64,000 nucleotides of DNA. It comes from Bacteroidales bacterium M8 (GTDB lineage: Bacteria; Bacteroidota; Bacteroidia; Bacteroidales; Muribaculaceae). Shown here in pieces: positions 49,197-58,200 of the stretch; position 1 is the stretch's first letter, and each line of letters starts with the position of its first letter. Both the position numbers and the translations under genes were made by a program. Location of the stretch: the NCBI GenBank assembly GCA_001689495.1, contig LUJS01000035.1:108608-172607 (forward strand), in the 5' to 3' direction. The notes below the pieces were generated by a model. The model was not told where the DNA came from. It searched no databases and saw only the letters and a program-made list of their open reading frames with translations.

Positions 49197-50549
49197 TCAT
49201 GATTGTCTTGTATCTTCGTTCTCTTGGTTCTCGTTGTTTTCCTTTTTATCCTTGCGGTCCTTGCGCCTGCGGCGGTCGAGATGCCACTGCAACAGCTTGC
49301 CGCTGCGGTCGAGTATCAGTATGACAACCAGAATGGCGCCGAACGTCAGGCTGATCAGTCTGAGATAATAGTTCGGCTCTGGGTCGAGCGTGGCTATGAG
49401 CTCGGTCGGGGGAGTCTCCTTGACAAGCGTGTTCGTTATCGACGTCACCGCACGCTTCCACCTAATCACGCCGTGGTCCAGATAGACTATCGCGGCATTG
49501 CCTCGGGCCAGTTCGAAGAGCTGCTTGGGCTCTGTGCGGACAATCGGATACGTGGCCATGGAGATGTCCTGCCACCACTCGATGTCGTCCTCGCCGCTGC
49601 CCACCAGTGCCACCATGGCACCGCCGCGCGAGGTGATGAAGTCGTTGAGCTCGTTGAGCAGATACGTACACGACAGGTCGACCTTGCGCACGTCGGGGAT
49701 GGTGACCACGAACATCTCGGTGCCGTTGTCGATGATCTCGGGGGCTATGTCCTCGCCATCCTCGATGATGGTGAAGCCGTCCGAGGTGTCGGCCTCGCCA
49801 CCGGTGATGTGTCGCTCGACAAATGTCCACGTCGAGTCGGGCAGATTGTCCATCGTGAAGGTGCGGCGCTCGCCATCCTTCTCGTAGGTGAACTCCATCT
49901 CGACATCCTCGTCACCCTCCTCTGATTCGGATTCGACAAGCACGGTGCCTGCCGGGAAACGCCTGTAATCCTCCATGGGCTGTACGTTATAGCCGTACAG
50001 CTCGATGCCGAAGATATAGAACGTGACGAGTCCGCCGATGATCCACTGCACATAGCTGACAAACAGGCCCTCGATGCGCCGGTTGTAGGCTATCAGGTAG
50101 ACCAGTCCGAGCGTGATGAGCAGGTTCTTGACAAAGGTGGCCGTATTCGAGAGGATGAAGAAGTCGCCGAAACAGCCGCAGTCGTCGACAGGCGAGTAGA
50201 GGGCGATGTATAGCGTGAGCGGCAGGAAGAACGCCATCTGCAGCGTGAGCATCCACACCGAGCAGCGACGATAGCATCCCAGCATCAGCAGCGTGCCCCA
50301 GACAAACTCGAAGGCCCCGAGCAGAAACGCCAGAAAGACGATGAATGCCGATGGCATGTCGAGCTGCCAGACGTCAAAGTATTCGGTTATCTTCAAAACG
50401 CTGCCCCACGGGTCTACGGCCTTGACAAAGCCCGACACGGCATAGAGTCCGCCGATGACGATGCGGAACAGCCATATCATGGCCGGGTGGCCGAGGATGT
50501 CAGCGATTCGGCTGCGGCTCGGTGAGCTTGATGACTGCGAAGACGGCAT
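49197..50549 (-). CDS. MauE/DoxX-type membrane protein with periplasmic and C-terminal charged domains
   Basis: 450 residues. The N-terminal four-helix membrane part (LFRIVIGGLYAVSGFVKAVDPWGSVLKITEYF ... PVDDCGCFGDFFIL) resembles MauE/DoxX proteins, with the CGCFG motif typical of MauE relatives linked to disulphide handling. A large domain at about 200-370 (TFTMDNLPDSTWTFVE...PEIIDNGTEMFVVTIPDVRKVDLSC) follows, then one more helix and a Lys/Glu/Asn-rich tail. It matches the Bacteroidales BT_3928-type family, usually beside DUF1599 and tpiA; DUF1599 is present, tpiA is not. The start is uncertain: ATG 50549 overlaps DUF1599 by 50 nt, ATG 50480 would not. Confidence 0.8.
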   Translation of the reverse strand: MPSSQSSSSPSRSRIADILGHPAMIWLFRIVIGGLYAVSGFVKAVDPWGSVLKITEYFDVWQLDMPSAFIVFLAFLLGAFEFVWGTLLMLGCYRRCSVWMLTLQMAFFLPLTLYIALYSPVDDCGCFGDFFILSNTATFVKNLLITLGLVYLIAYNRRIEGLFVSYVQWIIGGLVTFYIFGIELYGYNVQPMEDYRRFPAGTVLVESESEEGDEDVEMEFTYEKDGERRTFTMDNLPDSTWTFVERHITGGEADTSDGFTIIEDGEDIAPEIIDNGTEMFVVTIPDVRKVDLSCTYLLNELNDFITSRGGAMVALVGSGEDDIEWWQDISMATYPIVRTEPKQLFELARGNAAIVYLDHGVIRWKRAVTSITNTLVKETPPTELIATLDPEPNYYLRLISLTFGAILVVILILDRSGKLLQWHLDRRRRKDRKDKKENNENQENEDTRQS

Positions 50550-51045
50550 AGTTGATGATGTCCTGATAGTTTGAGTCGATTCCCTCGCTCACCTTGGTGC
50601 GGCCCGAGTTGCCCTCAATCTCCTTGACGCGCTGCAGCTTGGTGAGGATGAAGTCGGTATATGAGTTGACACGCATCTCGCGCCACGCATCGCCATAGTC
50701 GTGGGTCTTGGCTGCCATGAGCGCGCGCGACTCGGCGGCCTTGGCATCATAGAGCGCCAGAGCCTCGGAGGGGGTGATGTCCGCGGCGTCAGCATATCCC
50801 ATGTCGAGCTGTATCAGGCCGACAAGACCGTAGTTGACGATGGCCATGAACTCGCCGAGTATCCCTTCGTCGACCATGGCAGTCCCCTCCTCGAGGGTGC
50901 GTATGCGTTTGGCCTTGATATAGAGCTGGTCCGTCACCGACCGCGGGCGCAGTATGCGCCACGAGGCTCCGTAGTCTTCGAGTTTCTTGCTGAATATGTC
51001 ACGGCAGAGAGCTATCGCCGAGTCGAATTGGTCGAGGGTGTTCAT
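50500..51045 (-). CDS. DUF1599 family protein
   Basis: 181 residues from ATG at 51045 (MNTLDQFDSAIALCRDIFSKKLEDYG). Two similar halves each hold K-x-x-DYG-x-(A/S)-W-R (KLEDYGASWRILR and KTHDYGDAWREMR), the hallmark of DUF1599, probably an internal duplication forming a four-helix fold reminiscent of MazG-like nucleotide pyrophosphatases. The biochemical role is not established. It precedes the MauE/DoxX-type gene in the same transcript. Confidence 0.85.
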   Translation of the reverse strand: MNTLDQFDSAIALCRDIFSKKLEDYGASWRILRPRSVTDQLYIKAKRIRTLEEGTAMVDEGILGEFMAIVNYGLVGLIQLDMGYADAADITPSEALALYDAKAAESRALMAAKTHDYGDAWREMRVNSYTDFILTKLQRVKEIEGNSGRTKVSEGIDSNYQDIINYAVFAVIKLTEPQPNR

Positions 51046-51070
51046 CTGTGGTAAAATATTGTGATTGAAA

Positions 51071-51104
51071 AAAGGACACAAGGACTACTGTCCTTGTGTC
51101 CTTT
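51071..51104 (-). terminator. Terminator of the gyrA-TPR transcript
   Basis: 14-bp perfect stem (AAAGGACACAAGGA at 51071-51084 with its complement at 51091-51104), 6-nt loop. On the minus strand the lower stem continues into a run of T (TTTTTTC), a strong intrinsic terminator. Confidence 0.9.
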
Positions 51105-51135
51105 GGATGGTCTTTGGGTGTGATTGTCTCCGTTA

Positions 51136-52362
51136 TCAGAGGAGGAGGGTCTCGACACGCTTCAGGTTCTCGCCGTCGTTGAGATTATAGTAGATAATCT
51201 TGAGGTTGGTGAGTGCGTTGCGCATGTTGTCCTCGTCGAGCTTGTATGCCTTCTCGAGATAAACAGCGGCATCCTTGAGCAGGGGATTCATGGTCTCGGC
51301 GCGGAACTTGTTGTAGTCGGCCTGAGTCATGTCCTTGGTGCCCTCCTCGAGACGCTCTGACTTCTGCAGCAGGGCGGTGCCGTAGCTGAAGTTGTAGAGT
51401 GCGCCCTCGGGATCGAGGTCAAGAGCCTTCTTGAAGAGCTCCATCGACTTCTCCTTGTCGCCCTGATCGTCGTTGAGCACGCCGAGCAGATAGTAGTAGT
51501 TGGCGTTGTTGGGATCGGCGGCGATGGCATCCTGCAGCTTAGTCATGGCAGCATTGTAATCCTTGGCCGTGATGTAGGACTGGATGATGCGCTGGAAGAA
51601 GTCGGGCTTGGCCGAGCCGAACTTGTCGAATGCGATCTGAGAATACTTGAGCTTCTTGGCCTCGTCGCCCATCTGATATGCCACGGAGTATGCATAGTCA
51701 TAGGCGGCCATGTCGTTGTAGCCGAGATCCATCATCTTCTCGAAAGCCTCGGCAGCCTGGGGCAGCATCTCTGCCTGCCATGCGGCGAGACCGCGATAGT
51801 ACTGGATCTGTGCGGCCATCGAGTCAACGAGAGCCTTGGGGGCGAGGTTGCCGAGACGCTTGTCCGAGGGGAGCTCGACATAAGCCGAGAATGCCTCGTA
51901 AGCCTGAGGATACTTCTGGGCATCCCAGAAGGCAGAGCCTACAGAGACAAAATCCTGATGGTGACCGGCGATCTGTCCGGCGATCTCCTTGGAGTATTTT
52001 GTCTTGGTCTTGCCTTTGGCGTCGGTTACGGTATCGACGGCGAGGGCCTTGAAGCCATAGTTGTAGCCGTCGAGCAGAAGGTCGCCCATCTCGATGAGAT
52101 TGACTTCCTTGCCCAGCTGTTGGTTGAGCTGGATCTCGTCAAACAGCTTGAAGGCCTGCTTGCCGGGAATCCAGTATGTCTGGGCGTTGTCCTTGGTCTC
52201 GGGGTCCGAGAAGGCAGGAGTGATCTTGTCTACCGCGGCCTTGTAGTCCGCATACTTACCGGCACCCTTGAAAGCCTTTTCAGACTCCTTGACGAGGGTG
52301 ACCTGAGCCGAAAGTGACACTGAGGCGAGAAGCCCGAGAGTCATGACACAGATTTTTTTCAT
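51136..52362 (-). CDS. Exported tetratricopeptide-repeat protein
   Basis: 408 residues with signal peptide MKKICVMTLGLLASVSLSA. TPR units are visible, for example AFWDAQKYPQAYEAFSAYVEL, YYRGLAAWQAEMLPQAAEAFEKMMDLG and YYYLLGVLNDDQGDKEKSMELFKKALDLDPEG. Probably a periplasmic scaffold; the partner is unknown. It follows gyrA by 38 nt on the same strand, an arrangement seen in other Bacteroidales, and ends at a strong terminator. Confidence 0.85.
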   Translation of the reverse strand: MKKICVMTLGLLASVSLSAQVTLVKESEKAFKGAGKYADYKAAVDKITPAFSDPETKDNAQTYWIPGKQAFKLFDEIQLNQQLGKEVNLIEMGDLLLDGYNYGFKALAVDTVTDAKGKTKTKYSKEIAGQIAGHHQDFVSVGSAFWDAQKYPQAYEAFSAYVELPSDKRLGNLAPKALVDSMAAQIQYYRGLAAWQAEMLPQAAEAFEKMMDLGYNDMAAYDYAYSVAYQMGDEAKKLKYSQIAFDKFGSAKPDFFQRIIQSYITAKDYNAAMTKLQDAIAADPNNANYYYLLGVLNDDQGDKEKSMELFKKALDLDPEGALYNFSYGTALLQKSERLEEGTKDMTQADYNKFRAETMNPLLKDAAVYLEKAYKLDEDNMRNALTNLKIIYYNLNDGENLKRVETLLL

Positions 52363-52400
52363 TTTTTATTACGGGTATTAGGTGTTTTATTTCAGGTTTC

Positions 52401-55007
52401 TTACTCTTCGTCGTCGGCAGGCTCGTCATCGGCGGGCTCCTCGTCGATCACCTCATCCTCTTCGGGCTGGGGCTCGAGATCGGGCTGGTCGGTGATGTCG
52501 GGCTGTGCCTCTACCTCTTCGACTTCCTCCTCGGGGTCGGAGTCGACGCAGCAGACGGACGCGATGGTGTCCTGACGCTTGTCAAGGTTGATGATGCGCA
52601 CGCCCTGAGTGTTGCGGCCCTGCAGCTTGATGTCGGAGACGTGGATGCGCAGGGTGATGCCGCTCTTGTTGATGATGACGAGGTCGTTGCCGTCGTTGAC
52701 GCTCTGGATGGCCACGAGGGCACCGGTCTTGTCGGTGATGTTCATCGTGCGCACGCCCTTGCCGCCGCGGTTGGTGATGCGGTAGACGGGCACCTTGACG
52801 CCGTCGATCTCGGTGTCGAGCTTGGTGCGCTTGCCATAGCCGCGGTCGGAGAGCACCATGATGTCGTTGGTCGAGTCGAGCGGCATGCACACGAGGCCGA
52901 TCACCTCGTCGCCGTCGCCGTCGAGGCTCATGCCGCGCACGCCGGCGGCGTTGCGACCCATCTCGCGGACCTTGGACTCATGGAAACGGATGGCACGGCC
53001 GTTGCGGTTGGCCATGATGATCTCGCTGTTGCCGTCGGTCATCTCAACGCCCAGCAGCTCGTCGCCCTCGCGGATGATGATGGCGTTGACGCCCTTGGCG
53101 CGGGGACGCGAGTAAGCCTTGAGCGAGGTCTTCTTGATCTGACCCTGCTTGGTGGCGAACACGAGGTTGTGCGAAGTGACGAATTCCTCGTCGCCGAGAG
53201 ACTTGGTGCAGATGAATGCCTTGATGGTATCGCCCGGCTCGAGATTGAGCAGGTTCTGGATGGCACGTCCCTTGGTGTTCTTGGCACCCTCGGGTATCTC
53301 GTAGACCTTGAGCCAGTAGCAGCGGCCGCTCTGGGTGAAGAAGAGCATGTAATTGTGCATCGAGGCGGTATAGATGTGCTCGATGAAGTCTTCGTCGCGG
53401 GTGTCCGAGCCCTTGGCGCCGACACCGCCGCGGTTCTGAGCGCGGAACTCGCTGAGCTGTGTGCGCTTGATGTATCCGCGGTGCGAGATGGTGATGATCA
53501 TGTCGTCGTCGGCATAGAAGTCCTCGGCATCAAAATCACCTCCGGCGGTATAGTCAATGGTGGTGCGGCGGGGATCCGAATACTTGTCGCGGATCTCGAG
53601 CAGCTCGTCCTTGATGAGCGCGCGGCAGACCGAGTCGTCGGTCAGGATGAGCTCGAGACGGGCAATCTCCTTCTCGATCTCCTCATACTCGGAGCGCAGC
53701 TTGTCCTGCTCCAGTCCGGTGAGCTGACGCAGACGCATCTCGACGATGGCGCCCGTCTGGGCGTCCGAGAGGCCGAAACGCTCTTTCAGTTTCTCGCGGG
53801 CCTCCATCGTGTCGGCGGCGCCACGGATTATCTTGATGACCTCGTCGATGTTCTGCGAGGCTATGATGAGACCTTCGAGGATGTGGGCACGCTCGCGGGC
53901 CTTGCGCAGGTCGAACTTGGTGCGGCGCACCACCACCTCGTGACGGTGGTCGACGAACTCCTTGATGAGGTCGCGCAGGTTGAGGGTGCGGGGACGTCCG
54001 CCCACCAGCGCCACGTTGTTGACGCTGAACGACGCCTGCATCTGGGTCATCTTGTAGAGCTTGTTCAGCACCACGTTGGCATTTGCATCGGCCTTGAGCT
54101 TGATCATGATGCGCATGCCCTTGTAGTTGCTCAGGTCGGCGATGTCGGCGATGCCGTCGAGTTTCTTCTCGGTGACGAGCTCGGCGATATACTCGATGAG
54201 CTCGGCCTTGTTGACGTTATAGGGAATCTCGGTTACGACGATGTTCTCGTGGTTGCCCTCGCTCTCTATCTCGGCCTTGGCGCGGATTATGACGCGGCCG
54301 CGACCTGTCTCGTATGCCTCCTTGACACCCGAATAGCCATAGATGGTACCGCCGGTGGGGAAGTCGGGACCGGGGATGTACTTCATCAGCCCGGGGATGT
54401 CGATGTCGGGATTGTCGATATAAGCCACGCAGGCGTTGATGGCCTCGCCCAGATTGTGGGTGGGCATGTTGGTGGCCATGCCGACGGCGATGCCCGAGGC
54501 ACCGTTGACCAGCAGGTTGGGATAGCGCGTGGGGAGCACCACGGGCTCGTTGCGCGAGTTGTCGTAGTTGGGCTGGAAGTCGACGGTATCCTTCTCAATA
54601 TCGGCGAGCATCTCCTCGCCCAGACGCGCCAGACGCACCTCGGTATAACGCATGGCGGCGGCGCCGTCGCCGTCGACAGAGCCGAAGTTGCCGTGACCGT
54701 CGACAAGGCAGTAGCGCATGGCCCAAGGCTGGGCAAGGCGCACCACGGTACCATAGATCGACGAATCGCCGTGCGGGTGATACTTACCCATCACCTCGCC
54801 GACACAGTTGGCCGACTTCTTGTGGGGTTTGTCTGATGTATTGCCCATCTCGTTCATGCCGAACAGCACGCGCCTGTGAACGGGCTTGAGGCCGTCGCGG
54901 ACATCGGGAAGGGCGCGAGACACGATGACCGACATCGAGTAGTCGATGTAGGCGCTCTTCATCTCGTTTTCTATGTCAATTTTTATAATTCTGTCTTCTT
55001 CAATCAT
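52401..55007 (-). CDS. gyrA: DNA gyrase subunit A
   Basis: 868-residue type IIA topoisomerase subunit that cuts and rejoins DNA. ATG at 55007 gives MIEEDRIIKIDIENEMKSAYIDYSMSVIVSRALPD; the open frame continues upstream but is non-coding. The catalytic Tyr121 is in AAMRYTEV. The quinolone region reads HPHGDSSIYGTVVRLAQ: Ser82 equals E. coli Ser83, while the E. coli Asp87 position is Gly86. The C-terminal pinwheel repeats (RGYGKRT, NRGGKGVRT and others) support GyrA over ParC. It ends in an acidic Pro/Glu/Asp tail of about 50 residues. The promoter box is at 55079-55086. Confidence 0.95.
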   Translation of the reverse strand: MIEEDRIIKIDIENEMKSAYIDYSMSVIVSRALPDVRDGLKPVHRRVLFGMNEMGNTSDKPHKKSANCVGEVMGKYHPHGDSSIYGTVVRLAQPWAMRYCLVDGHGNFGSVDGDGAAAMRYTEVRLARLGEEMLADIEKDTVDFQPNYDNSRNEPVVLPTRYPNLLVNGASGIAVGMATNMPTHNLGEAINACVAYIDNPDIDIPGLMKYIPGPDFPTGGTIYGYSGVKEAYETGRGRVIIRAKAEIESEGNHENIVVTEIPYNVNKAELIEYIAELVTEKKLDGIADIADLSNYKGMRIMIKLKADANANVVLNKLYKMTQMQASFSVNNVALVGGRPRTLNLRDLIKEFVDHRHEVVVRRTKFDLRKARERAHILEGLIIASQNIDEVIKIIRGAADTMEAREKLKERFGLSDAQTGAIVEMRLRQLTGLEQDKLRSEYEEIEKEIARLELILTDDSVCRALIKDELLEIRDKYSDPRRTTIDYTAGGDFDAEDFYADDDMIITISHRGYIKRTQLSEFRAQNRGGVGAKGSDTRDEDFIEHIYTASMHNYMLFFTQSGRCYWLKVYEIPEGAKNTKGRAIQNLLNLEPGDTIKAFICTKSLGDEEFVTSHNLVFATKQGQIKKTSLKAYSRPRAKGVNAIIIREGDELLGVEMTDGNSEIIMANRNGRAIRFHESKVREMGRNAAGVRGMSLDGDGDEVIGLVCMPLDSTNDIMVLSDRGYGKRTKLDTEIDGVKVPVYRITNRGGKGVRTMNITDKTGALVAIQSVNDGNDLVIINKSGITLRIHVSDIKLQGRNTQGVRIINLDKRQDTIASVCCVDSDPEEEVEEVEAQPDITDQPDLEPQPEEDEVIDEEPADDEPADDEE

Positions 55008-55078
55008 AAATCTGAATTGAAATGTGAAGTTGATTGTGGCGGGACACGCAAGACCGCGGCCCGCAGTGAAAATTCCCA

Positions 55079-55086
55079 CAAAGGTA
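55079..55086 (-). promoter_or_regulatory. -7 box of gyrA
   Basis: Minus-strand TACCTTTG, 71 nt before the gyrA ATG. No good -33 element is seen. Confidence 0.5.
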
Positions 55087-55169
55087 ATAATTTTTTTGCG
55101 TTTAAGCCCCCTTTGGGACCCTCTTTTTTCGCCATTTGTCCAATATTGTGTGCAAAAATTCGCCAAAAG

Positions 55170-55201
55170 TTTGATTTTTAGCCGGACGTTGTATATCTTT
55201 G
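55170..55201 (+). promoter_or_regulatory. Consensus promoter of the Trp/Gly-rich protein gene
   Basis: TTTG (55170-55173), 20 nt, TATCTTTG (55194-55201). It would give a leader of about 90 nt before the ATG at 55298. Confidence 0.75.
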
Positions 55202-55297
55202 TAATTATATAAGCATAATCGGCCTGAACGGTTAAACTTTCGGCACCGCCGGATGTCTTATAGATATATGCAAGTAACATCATTACTCTCTACCGTT

Positions 55298-56404
55298 ATG
55301 AAGAATAGACGATTAATCCTGACTTTCGGAGCGCTGGCAGTGTTGGCGTCTGCCGTGTCGGCCCAGTCATACTATGACGACGACATATACTTCGACGCCT
55401 CCAAGGCCCCGAAGCAGACCTCGCAGCCCCGACAGGGATATACCCAGACCTACGTCACGCCCAACGCCGTGGTGGTGGCCGAGTATCCGTCGGCCGACTC
55501 ATACACCGTCAACGGCACACGTTCGATCAGCGTCGACGACTATAACCGCCGCGGCATATTCGCCACCGACTCGCTGACCAACGACACGACGGCGACCGAC
55601 TTCACGTACACCCGACGCATCGAGCAGTTCTACAACCCTGAGGTCGTGACCGGCTCGGGCGATCAGGAGCTGGCCAACATATATTACATGGAGCCCGACA
55701 GGGTGAATGTCTACATCAACACCCCATCATCATACTGGGGATATGACTACTTCTATCCCGATTCGTGGTATTACAGCCCCTACTGGCGACCCGGCGGATG
55801 GCGCTGGGCATCGTCTTGGTACTGGAACTCGTGGTATGATCCCTATTGGGCTTGGGGCCCCTCGTGGGGCTGGGGTCCGTCATGGGGCTGGGGCTGGGGA
55901 CCCGGATGGGGTCCGTCGTGGGGATGGACCGGTCCCTCGTGGGGATGGTCGCGTCCCTATAATCCCCGCCACCCCGGTGCCAACGGCTATCGCCCGTCGG
56001 GCGGCAGACCCACCACGGCAGGTCGCCCCGCAGGTCCCAGCGGACGCCCCGGATTCGGCACCTCGACCGCGGGCAACCGTCATCCCGGCACCAACGCGGG
56101 CAACTACAGGCCCAACGGAACAAACAACGGCAACTACCGTCCGTCGGGCACCAGCGGACGTCCGGGATTCGGCTCGGGCAACTCGCGCCCGTCCAACAAC
56201 GGCAACAACTCGTATTCGCGTCCGTCAAACAACAACGGCAACTCTAACAACTCGTACTCGCGTCCGGCCACGACCAACGGCGGTCGCACGGGATCTTACG
56301 GAACTCCGTCTTATGGAGGCGGATCGCGCGGCAGCTCGTGGGGCGGCGGCGGTCGCTCGGGCGGTGGTGGCCGTTCGAGTGGCGGAGGTCGCGGACGACA
56401 CTGA
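55298..56404 (+). CDS. Secreted low-complexity Trp/Gly- and Asn/Ser/Arg-rich protein
   Basis: 368 residues. ATG at 55298 gives the signal peptide MKNRRLILTFGALAVLASAVSA. Residues 24-145 are ordinary in composition. Residues 147-218 are extremely rich in Trp, Tyr, Gly and Pro, with repeated GPSWGWG units. Residues about 225-335 are repeats of RPSGGRP / NYRPNGTNNG / SYSRPSNNNG type. The last 30 residues are Gly/Ser/Arg-rich (GGGRSGGGGRSS). Similar Bacteroidales proteins are sometimes given vitellogenin-like names with no functional basis. Possibly a surface or matrix protein; function unknown. Confidence 0.8.
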   Translation: MKNRRLILTFGALAVLASAVSAQSYYDDDIYFDASKAPKQTSQPRQGYTQTYVTPNAVVVAEYPSADSYTVNGTRSISVDDYNRRGIFATDSLTNDTTATDFTYTRRIEQFYNPEVVTGSGDQELANIYYMEPDRVNVYINTPSSYWGYDYFYPDSWYYSPYWRPGGWRWASSWYWNSWYDPYWAWGPSWGWGPSWGWGWGPGWGPSWGWTGPSWGWSRPYNPRHPGANGYRPSGGRPTTAGRPAGPSGRPGFGTSTAGNRHPGTNAGNYRPNGTNNGNYRPSGTSGRPGFGSGNSRPSNNGNNSYSRPSNNNGNSNNSYSRPATTNGGRTGSYGTPSYGGGSRGSSWGGGGRSGGGGRSSGGGRGRH

Positions 56405-56424
56405 CAATCAAACAACCGAACAGC

Positions 56425-56458
56425 AAGCCGCCGGCCAAACATTTCGGACCGGCGGCTT
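56425..56458 (+). terminator. Terminator of the Trp/Gly-rich protein gene
   Basis: 10-bp stem AAGCCGCCGG (56425-56434) with CCGGCGGCTT (56449-56458), then GTTTAAAC. The T run is short, so some read-through into the next gene is possible. Confidence 0.7.
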
Positions 56459-56501
56459 GTTTAAACTACATCAAGACAACATCTCACACATCTGACTATT
56501 T

Positions 56502-58154
56502 ATGAAAAAATCCTTCATCGCCGCAGTGATCGCAACCCTGCCCGGTGCCGTGATGGCCCAGTCGGCAGTCGATGCCATGTCTCTCTCGCAAGGAGGTCTT
56601 CGCGGCACAGCCCGCTACATGTCAATGGCCGGAGCGTTTACGGCTCTGGGCGGCGACATGTCGACACTCAACCAGAATCCCGGCGGCATAGGCATATACC
56701 GCAGCAGCGAGATCAGCCTGTCGGGCGATCTCGAGTTCTCGTCGATCAAGTCCGAAGCAGACGGATTCACCGACACCGAGAACAAGACCCGATTCACGGC
56801 CAACAACTTCGGATATATCGGCGCCATCAGGCTCGGCAACGAGACGATGCCGTTTTTCAACTGGGGCGTGAGCTACTCGAGAGTCGCATCGTTCAACCGC
56901 AGCTATGGAGGACGCCTCACCGACAACCTGCAGACATCATACACCAACCTCGTGGCCGACTATACCAGCGCCGACGGATGGACCAACGGCGATCTGGCCG
57001 AGACGAAGGGCTACAATCCCTTCCAAGAGTCGTGGGCACCGTGGTCGAGCATCCTGTTCTACAACGCATACGCCATCAACCCCACTGCGCCCGGCGCAAA
57101 CACCTATGCCGGCCTGTACAACTATGATGCCACAGCACCCGGTTCGGCACAGTATTTCATAAACGAGAAAGGTCATGTCGACGAGTATACCATCACCTTC
57201 GGCGGCAATATCTTCAACACCGTCTACTGGGGCCTCGGACTGGGCATCACCGACATCGACTTCAAGCAGGCTGCCTATTATCAGGAGAGCTTCGGACAGG
57301 GCGCCAATGTTCCCGACTGGGACGCGGCGTCATACACCTCGGGCTCGGCCAGATGGCGCATGTCAAACTGGAAGCACATGTGGGGTACGGGCTATAACGT
57401 GAAGTTCGGCCTCATCTTCAAGCCCGTCAACGAATTCCGCCTCGGTCTTGCAGTACATTCGCCCACATGGTGCAGCCTCAACTATGACGGACAGGCCACC
57501 GTGGGCTACGACTATAACTCGCCGTCATATCCCGAAGGAGAAAAGAATCCCTCGGACACCTATACGTCAGAGTTCGACTCGTTCAGCTGGCAGATGAACT
57601 CGCCTTGGCGACTGATGGTGGGTGCAGCCGGCGTGATCGGCGGACGCGGCATCATCTCGGCCGACTATGAGTATCGCGCCTTCGGTTCGATGAAGGTTCA
57701 GGACCAGTATGGCAACAACTACAAGGATGTCAACGATGATGTTTCGACCTATTATCAGAACACGAACATCTTCCGCATCGGCGCAGAGTACAGGGTTACC
57801 CCCATGTTCAGCGTGAGGGCGGGCTATTCATACGAATCGAGCCCCGTCAAGAAAGAGGTTCTTGACCCGACCGGTTCGCAGGCCACATACATCTATACTG
57901 CAGGCCCGGACGATACCGAGACCCAGCCCTCGTATACATTGGACCGCGAGACCCAATACATCACCCTCGGTCTCGGTTATCGCTACAAGGCATTCTCGGC
58001 CGATCTGGCATACATCCACCGCACCCGCAAGAGCGACTATCACGCCTTCACGGACTATAACGAGAACTCGACCGGCCTGCTGGTGCAGTCGCCGATGGCC
58101 AAGCTCACTGACAACAACAATCAGGTCGTACTGACCCTGTCATACCGATTCTGA
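56502..58154 (+). CDS. OmpP1/FadL-family outer membrane protein
   Basis: 550 residues with a cleavable signal peptide (MKKSFIAAVIATLPGAVMAQ). The start of the mature protein, SLSQGGLRGTARYMSMAGAFTALGGDMSTLNQNPGGIGIYRSSEISLS, is the FadL-type N-terminal hatch, where GxARxxxMxGAFxAxGxDxxxxxxNPAG is typical. Barrel strands run to the terminal NNQVVLTLSYRF. The family carries hydrophobic compounds across the outer membrane; Bacteroidales members are often labelled hemin receptor without proof. Substrate unknown. Confidence 0.88.
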   Translation: MKKSFIAAVIATLPGAVMAQSAVDAMSLSQGGLRGTARYMSMAGAFTALGGDMSTLNQNPGGIGIYRSSEISLSGDLEFSSIKSEADGFTDTENKTRFTANNFGYIGAIRLGNETMPFFNWGVSYSRVASFNRSYGGRLTDNLQTSYTNLVADYTSADGWTNGDLAETKGYNPFQESWAPWSSILFYNAYAINPTAPGANTYAGLYNYDATAPGSAQYFINEKGHVDEYTITFGGNIFNTVYWGLGLGITDIDFKQAAYYQESFGQGANVPDWDAASYTSGSARWRMSNWKHMWGTGYNVKFGLIFKPVNEFRLGLAVHSPTWCSLNYDGQATVGYDYNSPSYPEGEKNPSDTYTSEFDSFSWQMNSPWRLMVGAAGVIGGRGIISADYEYRAFGSMKVQDQYGNNYKDVNDDVSTYYQNTNIFRIGAEYRVTPMFSVRAGYSYESSPVKKEVLDPTGSQATYIYTAGPDDTETQPSYTLDRETQYITLGLGYRYKAFSADLAYIHRTRKSDYHAFTDYNENSTGLLVQSPMAKLTDNNNQVVLTLSYRF

Positions 58155-58163
58155 CATATACCG

Positions 58164-58200
58164 AACGCAAAATCCCCGCCAACGACGGGGATTTTGCGTT
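58164..58200. terminator. Bidirectional terminator, 15-bp stem
   Basis: AACGCAAAATCCCCG (58164-58178) pairs perfectly with CGGGGATTTTGCGTT (58186-58200). It lies between the convergent porin and TPR-like genes, and its last base belongs to the TPR-like stop codon. Confidence 0.85.

Noticed and set aside
49079..49324. Plus-strand frame starting MPKAKGYFDCSN after the promoter at 49036-49065
   Set aside because: It passes through the 13-bp terminator and into the antisense of the MauE/DoxX gene, so a non-coding RNA is the better explanation.
52641..54836. 731-codon open frame on the plus strand opposite gyrA
   Set aside because: It mirrors the gyrA coding frame; its composition is what reverse complementing GC-rich Bacteroidales codons gives. 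No promoter and no recognisable domain.
55860..56300. Possible CRISPR-like or DNA repeat array in the GGGGCTGG-rich and AACAACGGC-rich stretches
   Set aside because: The repeats follow codon phase and encode GPSWGWG and RPSNNNG units of the secreted protein; there are no conserved repeats with unique spacers.
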